Origin: JALOOB01 sp040766655
GTDB lineage: Bacteria > Chloroflexota > Anaerolineae > CG2-30-64-16
Length of the DNA stretch: 64,000 nt
Assembly (NCBI GenBank): GCA_040766655.1
Contig: JAXGQB010000013.1
Coordinates: 135,993-199,992 of the forward strand
Reading direction: 5' to 3'
How positions within the stretch are numbered: position 1 is the stretch's first letter; each line of letters begins with the position of its first letter. The notes under the pieces are model-generated. The model saw nothing but the letters and a program-made list of their open reading frames with translations. It made no database searches and was not told the origin of the DNA. The position numbers and the translations under genes were made by a program. Shown in pieces: positions 50,899-59,330 of this stretch.

Positions 50899-50927
50899 TT
50901 GACAGGTCCACAGTGCGCAAGTATACT
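50899..50927 (+). promoter_or_regulatory. Consensus sigma-70-type promoter of the ABC-F gene
   Basis: A perfect -35 TTGACA (50899-50904), a 17-bp spacer and -10 TATACT (50922-50927). The predicted start at about 50934 coincides with the ATG of a leader frame. The palindrome AAGTATACTT (50919-50928) also gives a TATACT on the minus strand for the Nudix gene. Confidence 0.8.
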
Positions 50928-50933
50928 TCAATC

Positions 50934-51005
50934 ATGCTGTTTGTGCGTATTGGCCGATCACTGGTCTATCTGCCTCGCGTTGCGTCGTGGGGAGGGCTGT
51001 CCTAG
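50934..51005 (+). CDS. Leader peptide of the ABC-F gene
   Basis: A 23-residue frame, MLFVRIGRSLVYLPR followed by VASWGGLS. Its ATG lies at the predicted transcription start, so it would be read from a leaderless end. It precedes an intrinsic terminator and the ABC-F gene, the layout of ribosome-stalling attenuators that sense antibiotics. Coding status rests on this context rather than on homology. Confidence 0.55.
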   Translation: MLFVRIGRSLVYLPRVASWGGLS

Positions 51006-51044
51006 TTCAGCGCGCCCAACGACCGAAATATTACGTCAACTTGT

Positions 51045-51074
51045 GACCGTGGGCGCTTCGTCCACGGTCTTTTT
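51045..51074 (+). terminator. Intrinsic terminator (attenuator) ahead of the ABC-F gene
   Basis: The stem GACCGTGG (51045-51052) and CCACGGTC (51062-51069) has a 9-nt loop and is followed by TTTTT. It lies 38 bp before the ABC-F start and within its leader. A five-codon minigene (51095-51112) ends directly against the ABC-F ATG. Confidence 0.75.
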
Positions 51075-51112
51075 GTGCCGGCCCCCGGCGGGCCATGCGA
51101 GGCAAAACGTAA

Positions 51113-52918
51113 ATGGCAGCGATCATCATCAACCTGAGCGATATCCACCATACCTACTTCGACAAACCGGTGCTGACCGGCCTTAGCTGGGAGATCCAGG
51201 CCGGCCAGAAGATCGGCCTCGTCGGGCCGAGCGGCGGCGGCAAGAGCACGCTCCTCAAGCTGATCCTCGGCCAGCTGCAGGGGGACGCCGGCACGATCTT
51301 CCGCCTGAAAGGGCTCGCGATCGGGCATCTTCCGCAGGAGGTGACGCCCCACGCACTGGCCGGAGAGGCCGCCGCGGGAGCTGGGGCCCCTATCGCAGAT
51401 GGGACGTCCCCCGCAGGTGGGGGCCCCACCCGAGGTGGGGGGGCGGCGCTGACCGTCCTCGAGGCCGCGCTCTCCGGCTCGCCCGAGATCGCGCGGCTGC
51501 GCCATGACCTCACGCTGAAGGAAGCGCAGATGGGTGACCCGGCGGTGTTCGGGAACGAGCGCCGGCTGGCGCGCGTGCTCGACGACCACGCCCGCGCGCT
51601 GCACGCGTACGAGGCCGCGGGCGGCCTCACCTATGAGAACCGCGTGCGCTCCACGCTGCGTGATCTGGGCCTGGGCGAGGAGACCTTCGACCAGCCGGTC
51701 CGGACCCTCAGCGGCGGGCAGGCGAAGCTCGTCGGGCTGGCACGGCTGATGGTCTGGGCGCCCGATGTGCTCCTGCTCGACGAGCCCGACAACCACCTCG
51801 ACCTGGACGGCAAGGCGCGGATCGAGAAGCTGGTGCGCGGCTATGCGGGCAGCGTGATCATCGTCTCTCACGACCGGTACCTGCTGGACCGCACGGTCAA
51901 CCATATCGCGGAGCTGGTGGGCGGGCAGATCACGGTCTGGCCGGGCACCTACTCCAACTACGCCATCAACAAGCAACTGGCCGAGCTGCGCCAGGAGCAG
52001 CTCTACCACGCGCAGCAGAAGCGCATCGGGCAGATCGAAGCGGCCATCAAGCGGTTCGAGGAGGCGGCCGCCTTCACGGAGAACGAGCGCCACGCGCGCC
52101 AGGCGCGGCACCGCCATAAGATGCTCGAGCGGATGGACAAGATCGAGCGGCCGCAGGAGCAGGGCCGCATGCGGCTGGAGCTGGGCGGCTGGCGCGGCAG
52201 CAACAAGGTGCTGGACGTGCAGCGCGTCGACAAGTGGTTCGCGGATGAGGCGACGGGCGAGCTGCGCGTCGTGCTCGAAGGCGTGTCGTTCCAGGTGTGG
52301 CACGGCGAACGCGTCGGGCTGGTCGGCCCGAACGGCGCGGGCAAGTCGGTGCTCTTCCGGTGCATCCTCGGCGCATCCCACCTGGCCGAGGATGGGACCG
52401 CCGGTCTGCAGCCGTCCGGCGATGCGGCAACCAGCTCGCGGTCGCTCTTCGAGCAGCCGGATGGCGGGGTGATCAAGTTAGGCCCCAGCGTCAGGATCGG
52501 CTACTACTCGCAGCAGCACGAGACGCTGCACCGGGACTGGACCCTGGTGGAGGAGATCCGCGCGACGAAGCCCATGTACGAGACCGACGCGGTGGCCATC
52601 CTGCAGCGCTTCCTCTTCGACTACCATGCCGCGCAGAAGCAGGTGCATCACCTGAGCGGCGGCGAACGCAGCCGGCTGCAGTTGGCGAAGCTGATGCTGT
52701 CAGACGTGAACTTTCTGATGCTGGACGAGCCGACCAACAACCTGGACATCCCCTCGTCCGAGGTGCTGGAGAGCGCGCTGGAGGAATTCAACGGGACGGT
52801 GCTGGTGATCTCCCACGACCGCTACTTCCTGGACCGGATCGTGGACCGTGTGGTCGTCCTGGAGGAGGGCGCCGCGCGCGAGATTGCGGGCGGCTACTCG
52901 GACTACGCCGGCGATTGA
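51113..52918 (+). CDS. ABC-F family ATPase (ribosome-associated)
   Basis: The protein has 601 residues with two ABC domains and no membrane segment. The first has Walker A GPSGGGKST (about 40-48), signature LSGGQAKL and Walker B VLLLDEPDNHLDL. The second has GPNGAGKS, LSGGERSRLQLAKLML and FLMLDEPTNNLDI. The inter-domain linker is helical and basic (about 290-370), the P-site tRNA-contacting element of the family. A Gly/Ala/Pro-rich insert lies at about 82-108 of domain 1. ABC-F proteins act on translating ribosomes, some protecting against antibiotics (known). The upstream promoter, leader peptide and terminator suggest inducible expression and so favour a resistance-type role (inference). 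Confidence 0.93.
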   Translation: MAAIIINLSDIHHTYFDKPVLTGLSWEIQAGQKIGLVGPSGGGKSTLLKLILGQLQGDAGTIFRLKGLAIGHLPQEVTPHALAGEAAAGAGAPIADGTSPAGGGPTRGGGAALTVLEAALSGSPEIARLRHDLTLKEAQMGDPAVFGNERRLARVLDDHARALHAYEAAGGLTYENRVRSTLRDLGLGEETFDQPVRTLSGGQAKLVGLARLMVWAPDVLLLDEPDNHLDLDGKARIEKLVRGYAGSVIIVSHDRYLLDRTVNHIAELVGGQITVWPGTYSNYAINKQLAELRQEQLYHAQQKRIGQIEAAIKRFEEAAAFTENERHARQARHRHKMLERMDKIERPQEQGRMRLELGGWRGSNKVLDVQRVDKWFADEATGELRVVLEGVSFQVWHGERVGLVGPNGAGKSVLFRCILGASHLAEDGTAGLQPSGDAATSSRSLFEQPDGGVIKLGPSVRIGYYSQQHETLHRDWTLVEEIRATKPMYETDAVAILQRFLFDYHAAQKQVHHLSGGERSRLQLAKLMLSDVNFLMLDEPTNNLDIPSSEVLESALEEFNGTVLVISHDRYFLDRIVDRVVVLEEGAAREIAGGYSDYAGD

Positions 52919-52939
52919 CATTGTTACAGAGGTTGGAGT

Positions 52940-52960
52940 GGGGCGCGGCCGCTGCGCCCC
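52940..52960. terminator. Hairpin between convergent genes
   Basis: GGGGCGC and GCGCCCC pair around a 7-nt loop between the ABC-F stop and the convergent HD gene. There is no T-run, so termination efficiency is uncertain. Confidence 0.45.
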
Positions 52961-52971
52961 GGCTGGCTGTC

Positions 52972-53577
52972 CTACCGCAACTCGACCCTGACGCCGAACT
53001 GGCTCTCGAACCAGCGGGCCTTCTTCTGGCCGGCCAGGCGCTCCGATTCGTCGTTCACGCCGGGGATGAGGGTGACGATCAGCCGGTTGCCCTTCAGGTC
53101 GCAGCGCAGATCCTGGACCGCCTCCGTGTGGCTGCGGTCGAGGCCGTCCGCGAAGCGGAGGATGGCGCCCAGGCGTGCGACCTTGCGCTGTTCCTGGGAT
53201 GAGAGCGCGGCGAAGGCTTCGTGTTTCTCCGGGTCGGGGGTGGCGCCGCGGTGATAGCGCGCCACCAGGGCGATCAGCGTCCGGTCCTGCCTCCCGATCC
53301 CCGGGATCTTCTCCGCCGTGACCAGGCGGAACGCGGTCTTGTGATGTCCTTCGTAGCCTTCGACATAACCGATGTCGTGGAGCAGCGCGGCGTATGAGAG
53401 GATCTCGCGCGGGGTGAGCGCCTTCTCCCCATCCAGCGGCGGCTCATCGAGTCGATGCAGGCCCAGCCGAGCGGTTTCATCGAACAGGCGCAGGGCCAAT
53501 CGCTCGTCCTGCAGCGAGTGGGCTTCCTCGAAATCGTGTCGTCGGGCCAGGGCTATAACGGCGTCGCGCATCTCCAT
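52972..53577 (-). CDS. HD-domain phosphohydrolase (Ppx/GppA C-terminal-like)
   Basis: The protein has 201 residues from the ATG at 53577; a TTG at 53589 and ATG 53571 are alternatives. HD-fold landmarks are HSLQDERLALRLFDE, YAALLHDIGYVEG (His-Asp metal pair), VARYHRG and RFADGLDRSHTEAVQDL. The order matches the C-terminal HD domain of exopolyphosphatase/pppGpp phosphatase, here without the N-terminal ASKHA domain. It is probably a metal-dependent phosphohydrolase, possibly acting on (p)ppGpp or polyphosphate; the stand-alone domain makes the substrate uncertain. Confidence 0.82.
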   Translation of the reverse strand: MEMRDAVIALARRHDFEEAHSLQDERLALRLFDETARLGLHRLDEPPLDGEKALTPREILSYAALLHDIGYVEGYEGHHKTAFRLVTAEKIPGIGRQDRTLIALVARYHRGATPDPEKHEAFAALSSQEQRKVARLGAILRFADGLDRSHTEAVQDLRCDLKGNRLIVTLIPGVNDESERLAGQKKARWFESQFGVRVELR

Positions 53578-53770
53578 CCCTGTTCGCAAGTCTCTGCTTT
53601 CTTGTACACCCGTTTTGCTTCCGCGTCAACCTTGTGCAACCCTTGTGACTAAATGGGTGTTTGCTCCCTGTGCAGAAATCTGCTATGCTCACAGATCGGA
53701 AGCTTTGTGAGCCGCACCGCGCACGTTGGCGCGGGCGAATCGTGCTCCAGCAGAGCAGCGGTCTCGTCCC

Positions 53771-54496
53771 ATGATTACAGGCACCCTCATCAATGTCGCA
53801 ACGGTCGTGGTCGGTGGGCTGTTGGGCACGTTTCTCGGTAACCGGCTTCCCGAAAAGATGCGCCTCACCGTGTTGCACGGCCTGGGGCTGATGACGTTGA
53901 TCATCGGCGTCAGCATGGCCATCGGAACGAAGAACATGCTGATTCCGCTCTTCAGCATCCTCATCGGCGGCATCCTGGGCGAGGCGCTGCGCATCGAGGA
54001 TGCGCTCGAACGATTGGGCAAGTGGGCCGAGGCGCGGCTGGGCGGGCTGTTCGGCGGCGATCGTAGCACGTTCGCGCAGGGCTTCATCACCGCCAGCCTG
54101 GTCTTCTGCGTCGGTCCGATGACGATCCTGGGGTCGATCCAGGACGGCCTGATGGGGGACTTCACCCTGCTTGCCGTCAAATCGTTGATGGATGGCTTCG
54201 CGGCGATGGCGCTGGCCGCGTCCCTGGGCGCAGGCGTCATGCTCTCGGCCGTGACCGTCTTGGGCTACCAGGGAGGCTTGAGCCTGGCCGCAGGCCTGTT
54301 CGGTGCGGCACTGGGCGGCGTTACGAGCGAGACGCCGTGGGTGATCGAGATGACGGCCACCGGCGGTGTGGTGATCCTGAGCATCGCCTTTCTGCTTCTC
54401 GACATCAAGCGGATCCGCGCGGCCAATCTGCTGCCCGCGGTGTTCATTGCGCCGCTGCTCGTCCTGATCCTGGGCCTGTTGGGGGTGGTATTCTAG
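53771..54496 (+). CDS. DUF554 family membrane protein
   Basis: The protein has 241 residues from the ATG at 53771, where the conserved start MITGTLINVATVVVGGLLGT begins; an upstream frame at 53726 is charged and unconserved. About seven hydrophobic helices are seen, with the family segments GGILGEALRIEDALERLG, QGFITASLVFCVGPMTILGS and VKSLMDGFAAMALA. DUF554 (YdfK-like) proteins are inner-membrane proteins of unknown transport function. The gene ends directly before the GTG of the next gene, suggesting a three-gene unit with the P-loop kinase and HAD genes. Confidence 0.9.
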   Translation: MITGTLINVATVVVGGLLGTFLGNRLPEKMRLTVLHGLGLMTLIIGVSMAIGTKNMLIPLFSILIGGILGEALRIEDALERLGKWAEARLGGLFGGDRSTFAQGFITASLVFCVGPMTILGSIQDGLMGDFTLLAVKSLMDGFAAMALAASLGAGVMLSAVTVLGYQGGLSLAAGLFGAALGGVTSETPWVIEMTATGGVVILSIAFLLLDIKRIRAANLLPAVFIAPLLVLILGLLGVVF

Positions 54497-55063
54497 GTGA
54501 CCGATCCGCTCCTGGTCGTCTTCGCCGGCGCGCCGGGCACAGGCAAGAGCACCCTTGCCCGGTTTGTGGCGCGGGAGGTGCGCGCGGTGTACCTCAGCAA
54601 GGAGACGATTAAAGACGCCGTGCTGGCAGTGGGCCGGGACGTGAAGCCGGAGGGTATCACCGACTATGCGGTGGCGCTGTCTTATGCGCTGCTCATGCCG
54701 CTGGCGCGCGACAACCTGACCCTCGGGCTGAGCGTGGTGATCGACAGCCCTGCCGGCTATCGGACCTTCCAGGAGGCGATCGAGGGCCTGGTGCGCGCGG
54801 TCAAGGTGGACTTCAAGCTGATCGAATGTATCACCACGGACGAGGCGTTGCTGCGCGAGCGCCTCGAACGTCGTGCAGCCGGCCCGCCGGAGCTGCGTTC
54901 CCGGGACGCGGATGCCTACCAACAGGCCCGCGCCCGATTGGAGCGCCTGGGCGGTCCGCGCTTGGTGGTCGACACGGCAGAGCCGCTGCAGACCAATCTG
55001 CGCAAGATTGCGAATTATCTGAGCCCCGGCGCGGCCGGCGGTAGCGATATGGAGAAGTCCTGA
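54497..55063 (+). CDS. AAA_33-type P-loop kinase
   Basis: The protein has 188 residues from a GTG that directly follows the TAG of the DUF554 gene. Walker A GAPGTGKST lies at 10-18. YLSKETIKDAVL resembles the substrate strand of zeta-toxin and shikimate-type kinases. SVVIDSPAGYRTFQEAIEG follows, with a lid region RLERRAAGPPELRSRDAD. It probably phosphorylates a small molecule. It differs from true zeta toxins by lacking an antitoxin partner. Its stop shares a base with the next ATG. Confidence 0.82.
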   Translation: MTDPLLVVFAGAPGTGKSTLARFVAREVRAVYLSKETIKDAVLAVGRDVKPEGITDYAVALSYALLMPLARDNLTLGLSVVIDSPAGYRTFQEAIEGLVRAVKVDFKLIECITTDEALLRERLERRAAGPPELRSRDADAYQQARARLERLGGPRLVVDTAEPLQTNLRKIANYLSPGAAGGSDMEKS

Positions 55064-55848
55064 TGCCAATCATCCAAGCGGTTCTGTTCGATCTGGGCGG
55101 CACCCTGCTGCACTACGATCAGCCCCCCGAGCACACCTTCGAGGCCATCAACAGCCGCGCGCTGCGTGCGTTCGTCCAGAGCGCCATGGCGCACGGGGTC
55201 AAGGTGCCCGACCCCGACCTGGCGATCCGAGCAACCGTGCGGATGGCCGCGGCGCTGGAGGCCAAGTCCAAGCGCACCTACCACAGCAACCGGGCCGAGA
55301 TGGTCATCCGTGAAGGGCTCGAGGCGGTGGGGATTCGCATGCCGGACAAAGTGTTCGACGCGGCCATGGCGGCCTACTACCAGGCCATTTCTGACGTCGT
55401 CATCCCTGTCGGAGACGATACGGCAAGCGTGCTGCAGGAGATCGTCGACCAGGGCCGCCAGCTGGCGCTCGTTTCGAACACGCTGTGGGCGCCCGAGATG
55501 CATGACGCGGATCTCACGCGGTACGGGTTGATCGACTACCTGCCCGTGCGCGTCTACTCGAGCTGCGCCGGATTCGTGAAGCCGGACGAGCGCATCTTCC
55601 GCCAGGCGCTCGACCCCTTCGATGTGGCGCCCGCCGAGGCGGTGTATATCGGCGACAAGCTTGACGTGGACGTGGCAGGACCCCAGAAGATCGGGATGCG
55701 CGCAATCCTGGTGAGGTCGCCGTACCGGGCGGAAGAGAGCGAAGAGATCATCCCGGACGCGGTCATCGATTCGCTCGCCCAGTTGCCGGGTCTGCTCGAA
55801 GCGTGGGATCGCGCCATCGAGACGCAGGCCACGGTGCCGCCGAGATGA
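55063..55848 (+). CDS. HAD superfamily hydrolase
   Basis: The protein has 261 residues, with a start overlapping the previous stop (TGATG). Motif I is FDLGGTLLHYD, with the nucleophile Asp kept and Gly at the second Asp position as in many FDLGGTL members. Motif II is LALVSNTLW, motif III the Lys in FVKPDERIF, and motif IV YIGDKLDVDVAG. A helical cap (about 20-100) is of the C1 type. It is a phosphatase of the haloacid dehalogenase subfamily I; the substrate is unknown. Confidence 0.9.
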   Translation: MPIIQAVLFDLGGTLLHYDQPPEHTFEAINSRALRAFVQSAMAHGVKVPDPDLAIRATVRMAAALEAKSKRTYHSNRAEMVIREGLEAVGIRMPDKVFDAAMAAYYQAISDVVIPVGDDTASVLQEIVDQGRQLALVSNTLWAPEMHDADLTRYGLIDYLPVRVYSSCAGFVKPDERIFRQALDPFDVAPAEAVYIGDKLDVDVAGPQKIGMRAILVRSPYRAEESEEIIPDAVIDSLAQLPGLLEAWDRAIETQATVPPR

Positions 55849-55872
55849 CACTCCGGAGCCGGCAGGACGACG

Positions 55873-56442
55873 TCAGGCCGGTTCCTTGTTGCGGCGGAGC
55901 GCCCGTGCCAGGGCGATGACCGCGACTGCCACCAGCACCACAAAGCTGCCGCCGACGAACAGCCACTTGAGGGGCGTGAATACTGTCGCCAGTACGTCGA
56001 CGACGGGCGTCGCGGCCGGGTAGCGGCCGATCACGAGCGACGTGCAGATGTTTTCCCCGAAATCCAACGCCATGCCGGCCACCGGGACGAGGTTGAGCAG
56101 GCGTCCCCTGCTGTCCGGCGCAAACGCCTTCCGGGCCAGCCAACTGATGGCCGTCGCAAGCGCTCCTGTATAGACCAACGGCCAGACGACGTCGAAGGTC
56201 CAGCGAGCGCGCACGTAGGCCGCGCGGCCGGCCGCGCCGAACGACTCCGCCATGCGATACAGGTCTGCCGGGGTGTAGAACAGCGATTGGTCGGGCGAGG
56301 GGCCCGAACCGGCCACCGCCTCGAATCGCGCCGCCTGGTCGGGCAGCACCAGGGGTGTGAACACCAGGAAGAGGACGGCCGCGGCCAGCGTCACCCACGG
56401 GCGCGACGCGCGGTGGAGCCATCGGGAAAGCTGTGCAACCAT
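55873..56442 (-). CDS. Small multi-pass membrane protein
   Basis: The protein has 189 residues with four hydrophobic helices (about 15-33, 80-103, 115-135 and 155-180). A loop with FYTPADLYRMAESFGAAGRA lies between the first two. The C-terminus is basic (ALARALRRNKEPA) and should be cytoplasmic. I do not recognise a named family. It is convergent with the HAD gene. Confidence 0.75.
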   Translation of the reverse strand: MVAQLSRWLHRASRPWVTLAAAVLFLVFTPLVLPDQAARFEAVAGSGPSPDQSLFYTPADLYRMAESFGAAGRAAYVRARWTFDVVWPLVYTGALATAISWLARKAFAPDSRGRLLNLVPVAGMALDFGENICTSLVIGRYPAATPVVDVLATVFTPLKWLFVGGSFVVLVAVAVIALARALRRNKEPA

Positions 56443-56479
56443 CGTTGTCCGCCTTTCGTGTGGGTGCGCCGGTTGTTAC

Positions 56480-56579
56480 GCCGCCGGTTGGAAACCGGCG
56501 GCTGATATTGGACGGGCACGCGAATCGCAACCTGCGCCAGCAGGTTTGGAATACCAGGCGGCGGTTTCAAACCGCCGCC
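56480..56579. repeat. Two similar GC-rich hairpins in an intergenic gap
   Basis: GCCGCCGGTTGGAAACCGGC continues to GGC (56480-56502), a near-perfect palindrome. A related one with GGCGGCGGTTTCAAACCGCC plus GCC lies at 56557-56579. They are 3' of gatB and 5' of the membrane-protein gene, and may serve as terminators or belong to a dispersed palindromic repeat family. Confidence 0.6.
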
Positions 56580-56618
56580 GCAGGCCGATTGGCGCAGACG
56601 CATCGTTGGGCCGCCGAA

Positions 56619-58133
56619 CTATTCCCGCAGCGCGGCCTCCAACAGCTCACGCACCACCGCCGGGTTCCCCTTGCCGCGCGTCTCGCGCATGATCTGCCCC
56701 AACAGCCAGTTGAAGACGCTCTCCTTGCCTGCCCGGTACTTCGCGACCTGGTCCTCGTTGGCCGAAAGGACCTTGTCGACGATCGCCCGCAGCGCATCGG
56801 CATCGCTGACCTGGGTCAGGCCGAGCGCGGCCATGACGTCCGCGGCGGTGCGACCGGTCTCGAACATCTCTCCCAGCACGCGCTTTGCACTGTTCAGGTT
56901 GAGCTGGCCCCCTTCGACCAGCGAAAGGAGCGCGGCCAGCGCCGCGGGCGACACGGCGATGGCCGTGATGGGCGCGCCCTTCGCCTTCATCAGGCGGAAC
57001 AGCTCGCCCGTGATCCAGTTCGAGACCGTTTTGGCGGCCGCGGGGGGCGGGAGCTCTGTTTCCCTGCCCAGCGCAAGGAGCGCGGCCTCGAAGTACGCCG
57101 CGATCGGCCGGTCCTCGACCAGGAGGCGCGCCTCCTGGCGATCCAGGCCCAGCTCGTTCACGAAGCGGTTCAGCTTCGGTCCGGGCAGCTCGGGCATCGC
57201 CGCGGCCAGCCGGTCCACCCACGTGCGGTCCACCTCCAGCGGCGGCAGATCCGGCTCGGGGAAGTAGCGATAGTCGTCCGACGATTCCTTGCTGCGCTGC
57301 AGGACCGTGCGTCCGGCTTCCTCGTCCCACCCCATGGTCACCTGCACCACGCGCTCGCCGCGTTCCAGCGCGTCGATCTGCCGCCGCACTTCGTATTCCA
57401 GTGCCAGCTTCACCGACCGGAAGCTGTTCAGGTTCTTGATCTCGACCTTGGTGCCGAACGCTGCCTCCCCGGCCGGCCGCACGCTGACGTTGGCCTCGCA
57501 GCGCATTGCACCCTTTTCCATGTCCGCGCTGCTCACACGGAGGTAGCGCAGGATGCGCTGCAGGCCGGTCAGGTAGGCCACCGCCTCATCCGGAGAGCGC
57601 ATGTGGGGCTCGGTCACGATCTCCAGCAACGGCACGCCGGCCCGGTTCAGGTCGACCAGCGTCTCCGCGCCGCCCGACCCCATCAGGCGGCCCCCTTCGG
57701 CCGCATGCACGAGCTTGCCGGTGTCCTCTTCCAGGTGGGCGCGCGTGATGCCGATCCGCCTGGTCCCGGCCTCGGCGCCCTCTACCTCGATCTCGATCCA
57801 GCCATCGCGGCAGAAGGGCAGCTCGTACTGGCTGATCTGGTAGCCCTTGGGCAGGTCCGCGTAGTGGTAGTTCTTGCGCGCGAACACCGCATGTTCCGCG
57901 ATGGTGCAGTTGAGCGCCAAGCCCGCGAGCAGCGTCTTCTCGACCGCCGCGCGGTTGATCACCGGCAGCGCGCCGGGCAGCGCCATGCACACCGGGCACA
58001 CGTGGGTGTTCGGGGGCGCGGCCGCATAATCTGCCGAGCACCCGCAGAACATCTTGGATGCGGTCAGCAGCTGTGCGTGGACCTCCAGGCCGATGATGAC
58101 TTCGTATGCGGCCATCTGTGTTTCTGACGCCAT
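56619..58133 (-). CDS. gatB: Asp/Glu-tRNA amidotransferase subunit B
   Basis: The protein has 504 residues, the usual GatB length. The start follows GGAAGG. The N-terminal domain begins YEVIIGLEVHAQL, with the zinc-type cysteines CGCSADYAAAPPNTHVCPVC. LMGSGGAETLVDLNRAGVPL and the C-terminal helical YqeY-like tail are present. GatB binds and activates the misacylated tRNA within the GatCAB complex that makes Gln-tRNA or Asn-tRNA (known). It lies at the end of a run gatC-gatA-UDPGP-aminotransferase-gatB, so GatB is split from GatA by two metabolic genes. Confidence 0.97.
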   Translation of the reverse strand: MASETQMAAYEVIIGLEVHAQLLTASKMFCGCSADYAAAPPNTHVCPVCMALPGALPVINRAAVEKTLLAGLALNCTIAEHAVFARKNYHYADLPKGYQISQYELPFCRDGWIEIEVEGAEAGTRRIGITRAHLEEDTGKLVHAAEGGRLMGSGGAETLVDLNRAGVPLLEIVTEPHMRSPDEAVAYLTGLQRILRYLRVSSADMEKGAMRCEANVSVRPAGEAAFGTKVEIKNLNSFRSVKLALEYEVRRQIDALERGERVVQVTMGWDEEAGRTVLQRSKESSDDYRYFPEPDLPPLEVDRTWVDRLAAAMPELPGPKLNRFVNELGLDRQEARLLVEDRPIAAYFEAALLALGRETELPPPAAAKTVSNWITGELFRLMKAKGAPITAIAVSPAALAALLSLVEGGQLNLNSAKRVLGEMFETGRTAADVMAALGLTQVSDADALRAIVDKVLSANEDQVAKYRAGKESVFNWLLGQIMRETRGKGNPAVVRELLEAALRE

Positions 58134-58142
58134 GCGCCTTCC

Positions 58143-59309
58143 CTATCCGTGGCGCTGGACGAAGTGGTGCATCCGCTCCAGCGCGGTCTCGATCTGGTCC
58201 TTCGCCGTCGCGTAGCACATGCGCACGTAGCCCTCGCCGCCCAGGCCGAACGCGGGGCCGGGGATGCAGGCCACCGATTCCTCCTCCAGCAGCGTCATGG
58301 CGAACTCATCGGAGGTCATCCCGCTGATCCGGATGTCGGGGAAGACGTAGAACGCGCCGCGCGGCTCGAACGCGGGCAGGCCGATGCTCCGCAGCCCGCC
58401 GAGGATCAGCTTGCGGCGCAGATCGTAGCTCTCGCGCATCTGGTGGACCGCTTCCTCCGCGGCGGGGTCCGTCAGCGCGGTGATCGCGGCCACCTGCGCG
58501 GTGGTCGACGCAGACATGATGGTGTACTGGTGGATCTTGCGCATGGCGGAGAGGATGTCGGCCGGGCCGAGTGCGAAGCCCAGGCGCCAGCCGGTCATGG
58601 CATAGTCCTTCGAGAAGCCGCCGATGATGATCGTCCGGTCGCGCATCCCGGGCAGGCCGCTGAAGGTGAGGTGCCCGTCCGCATACACGAGGCGGTCGTA
58701 GATCTCGTCGGAGATGACCAGCAAGTCGTGCTTCGCGGCCACCGCGGCGACCTCGGCCTTGTAGGCGGGGGTGAGCACCGCGCCGGTCGGATTGTTCGGA
58801 TAGTTGATCAGGATGGCCTTCGTGTGCGGGGTCACAGCGGCCTCGAGCTGCGCGCCCGTCACCTGGAACTCCGTCTCGACGTGCGTCGCGATCGGGATGG
58901 GCGTGCCGCCCGCGAACACGACCTCTGCCTCATAGGAGACGAAGCACGGCTCGGGGATGAGCACCTCGTCGCCCGGGTTCAGGATCGCGGTGAGCGCGAG
59001 GTAGAGTGCCTCCGAGCCGCCGACGGTGACCAGGGTCTCCGTCTCGGGGTCATACGCCACGCCGTAGAGCGTAGCCCACTTGTTGACGATGGCCTCGCGC
59101 AGCTCGCGGATGCCGGAGTTGGACGTGTAGCGCGTTTCCCCGCGCGTCAGGGAGGCCATGCCGGCCTGGCGGATGACTTCGGGCGTGACGAAGTCCGGTT
59201 CGCCGATGCCCAGGGAGATCACGTCGGCCATGGTCGCAGCGATGTCGAAGAACTTGCGGATGCCGGACGGTGGCACCGTTGCCACCCGGCGCGAGATACG
59301 ATCGGACAT
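58143..59309 (-). CDS. PLP-dependent class I/II aminotransferase
   Basis: The protein has 388 residues. Fold-type I features are the N-terminal SLGIGEPDFVTPEVI, NYPNNPTGAVL near the PLP ring, SDEIYDRLVY, the Schiff-base lysine in GGFSKDYAMTGWRLG, and a C-terminal GAFYVFPDI. The sequence type is that of aspartate/aromatic-like aminotransferases (AspC/PatA group) using 2-oxoglutarate. The amino-acid specificity cannot be read from sequence. It lies 9 bp upstream of gatB in the same operon. Confidence 0.95.
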   Translation of the reverse strand: MSDRISRRVATVPPSGIRKFFDIAATMADVISLGIGEPDFVTPEVIRQAGMASLTRGETRYTSNSGIRELREAIVNKWATLYGVAYDPETETLVTVGGSEALYLALTAILNPGDEVLIPEPCFVSYEAEVVFAGGTPIPIATHVETEFQVTGAQLEAAVTPHTKAILINYPNNPTGAVLTPAYKAEVAAVAAKHDLLVISDEIYDRLVYADGHLTFSGLPGMRDRTIIIGGFSKDYAMTGWRLGFALGPADILSAMRKIHQYTIMSASTTAQVAAITALTDPAAEEAVHQMRESYDLRRKLILGGLRSIGLPAFEPRGAFYVFPDIRISGMTSDEFAMTLLEEESVACIPGPAFGLGGEGYVRMCYATAKDQIETALERMHHFVQRHG

Positions 59310-59330
59310 GATGAGAATGCCTCCTGTGTG

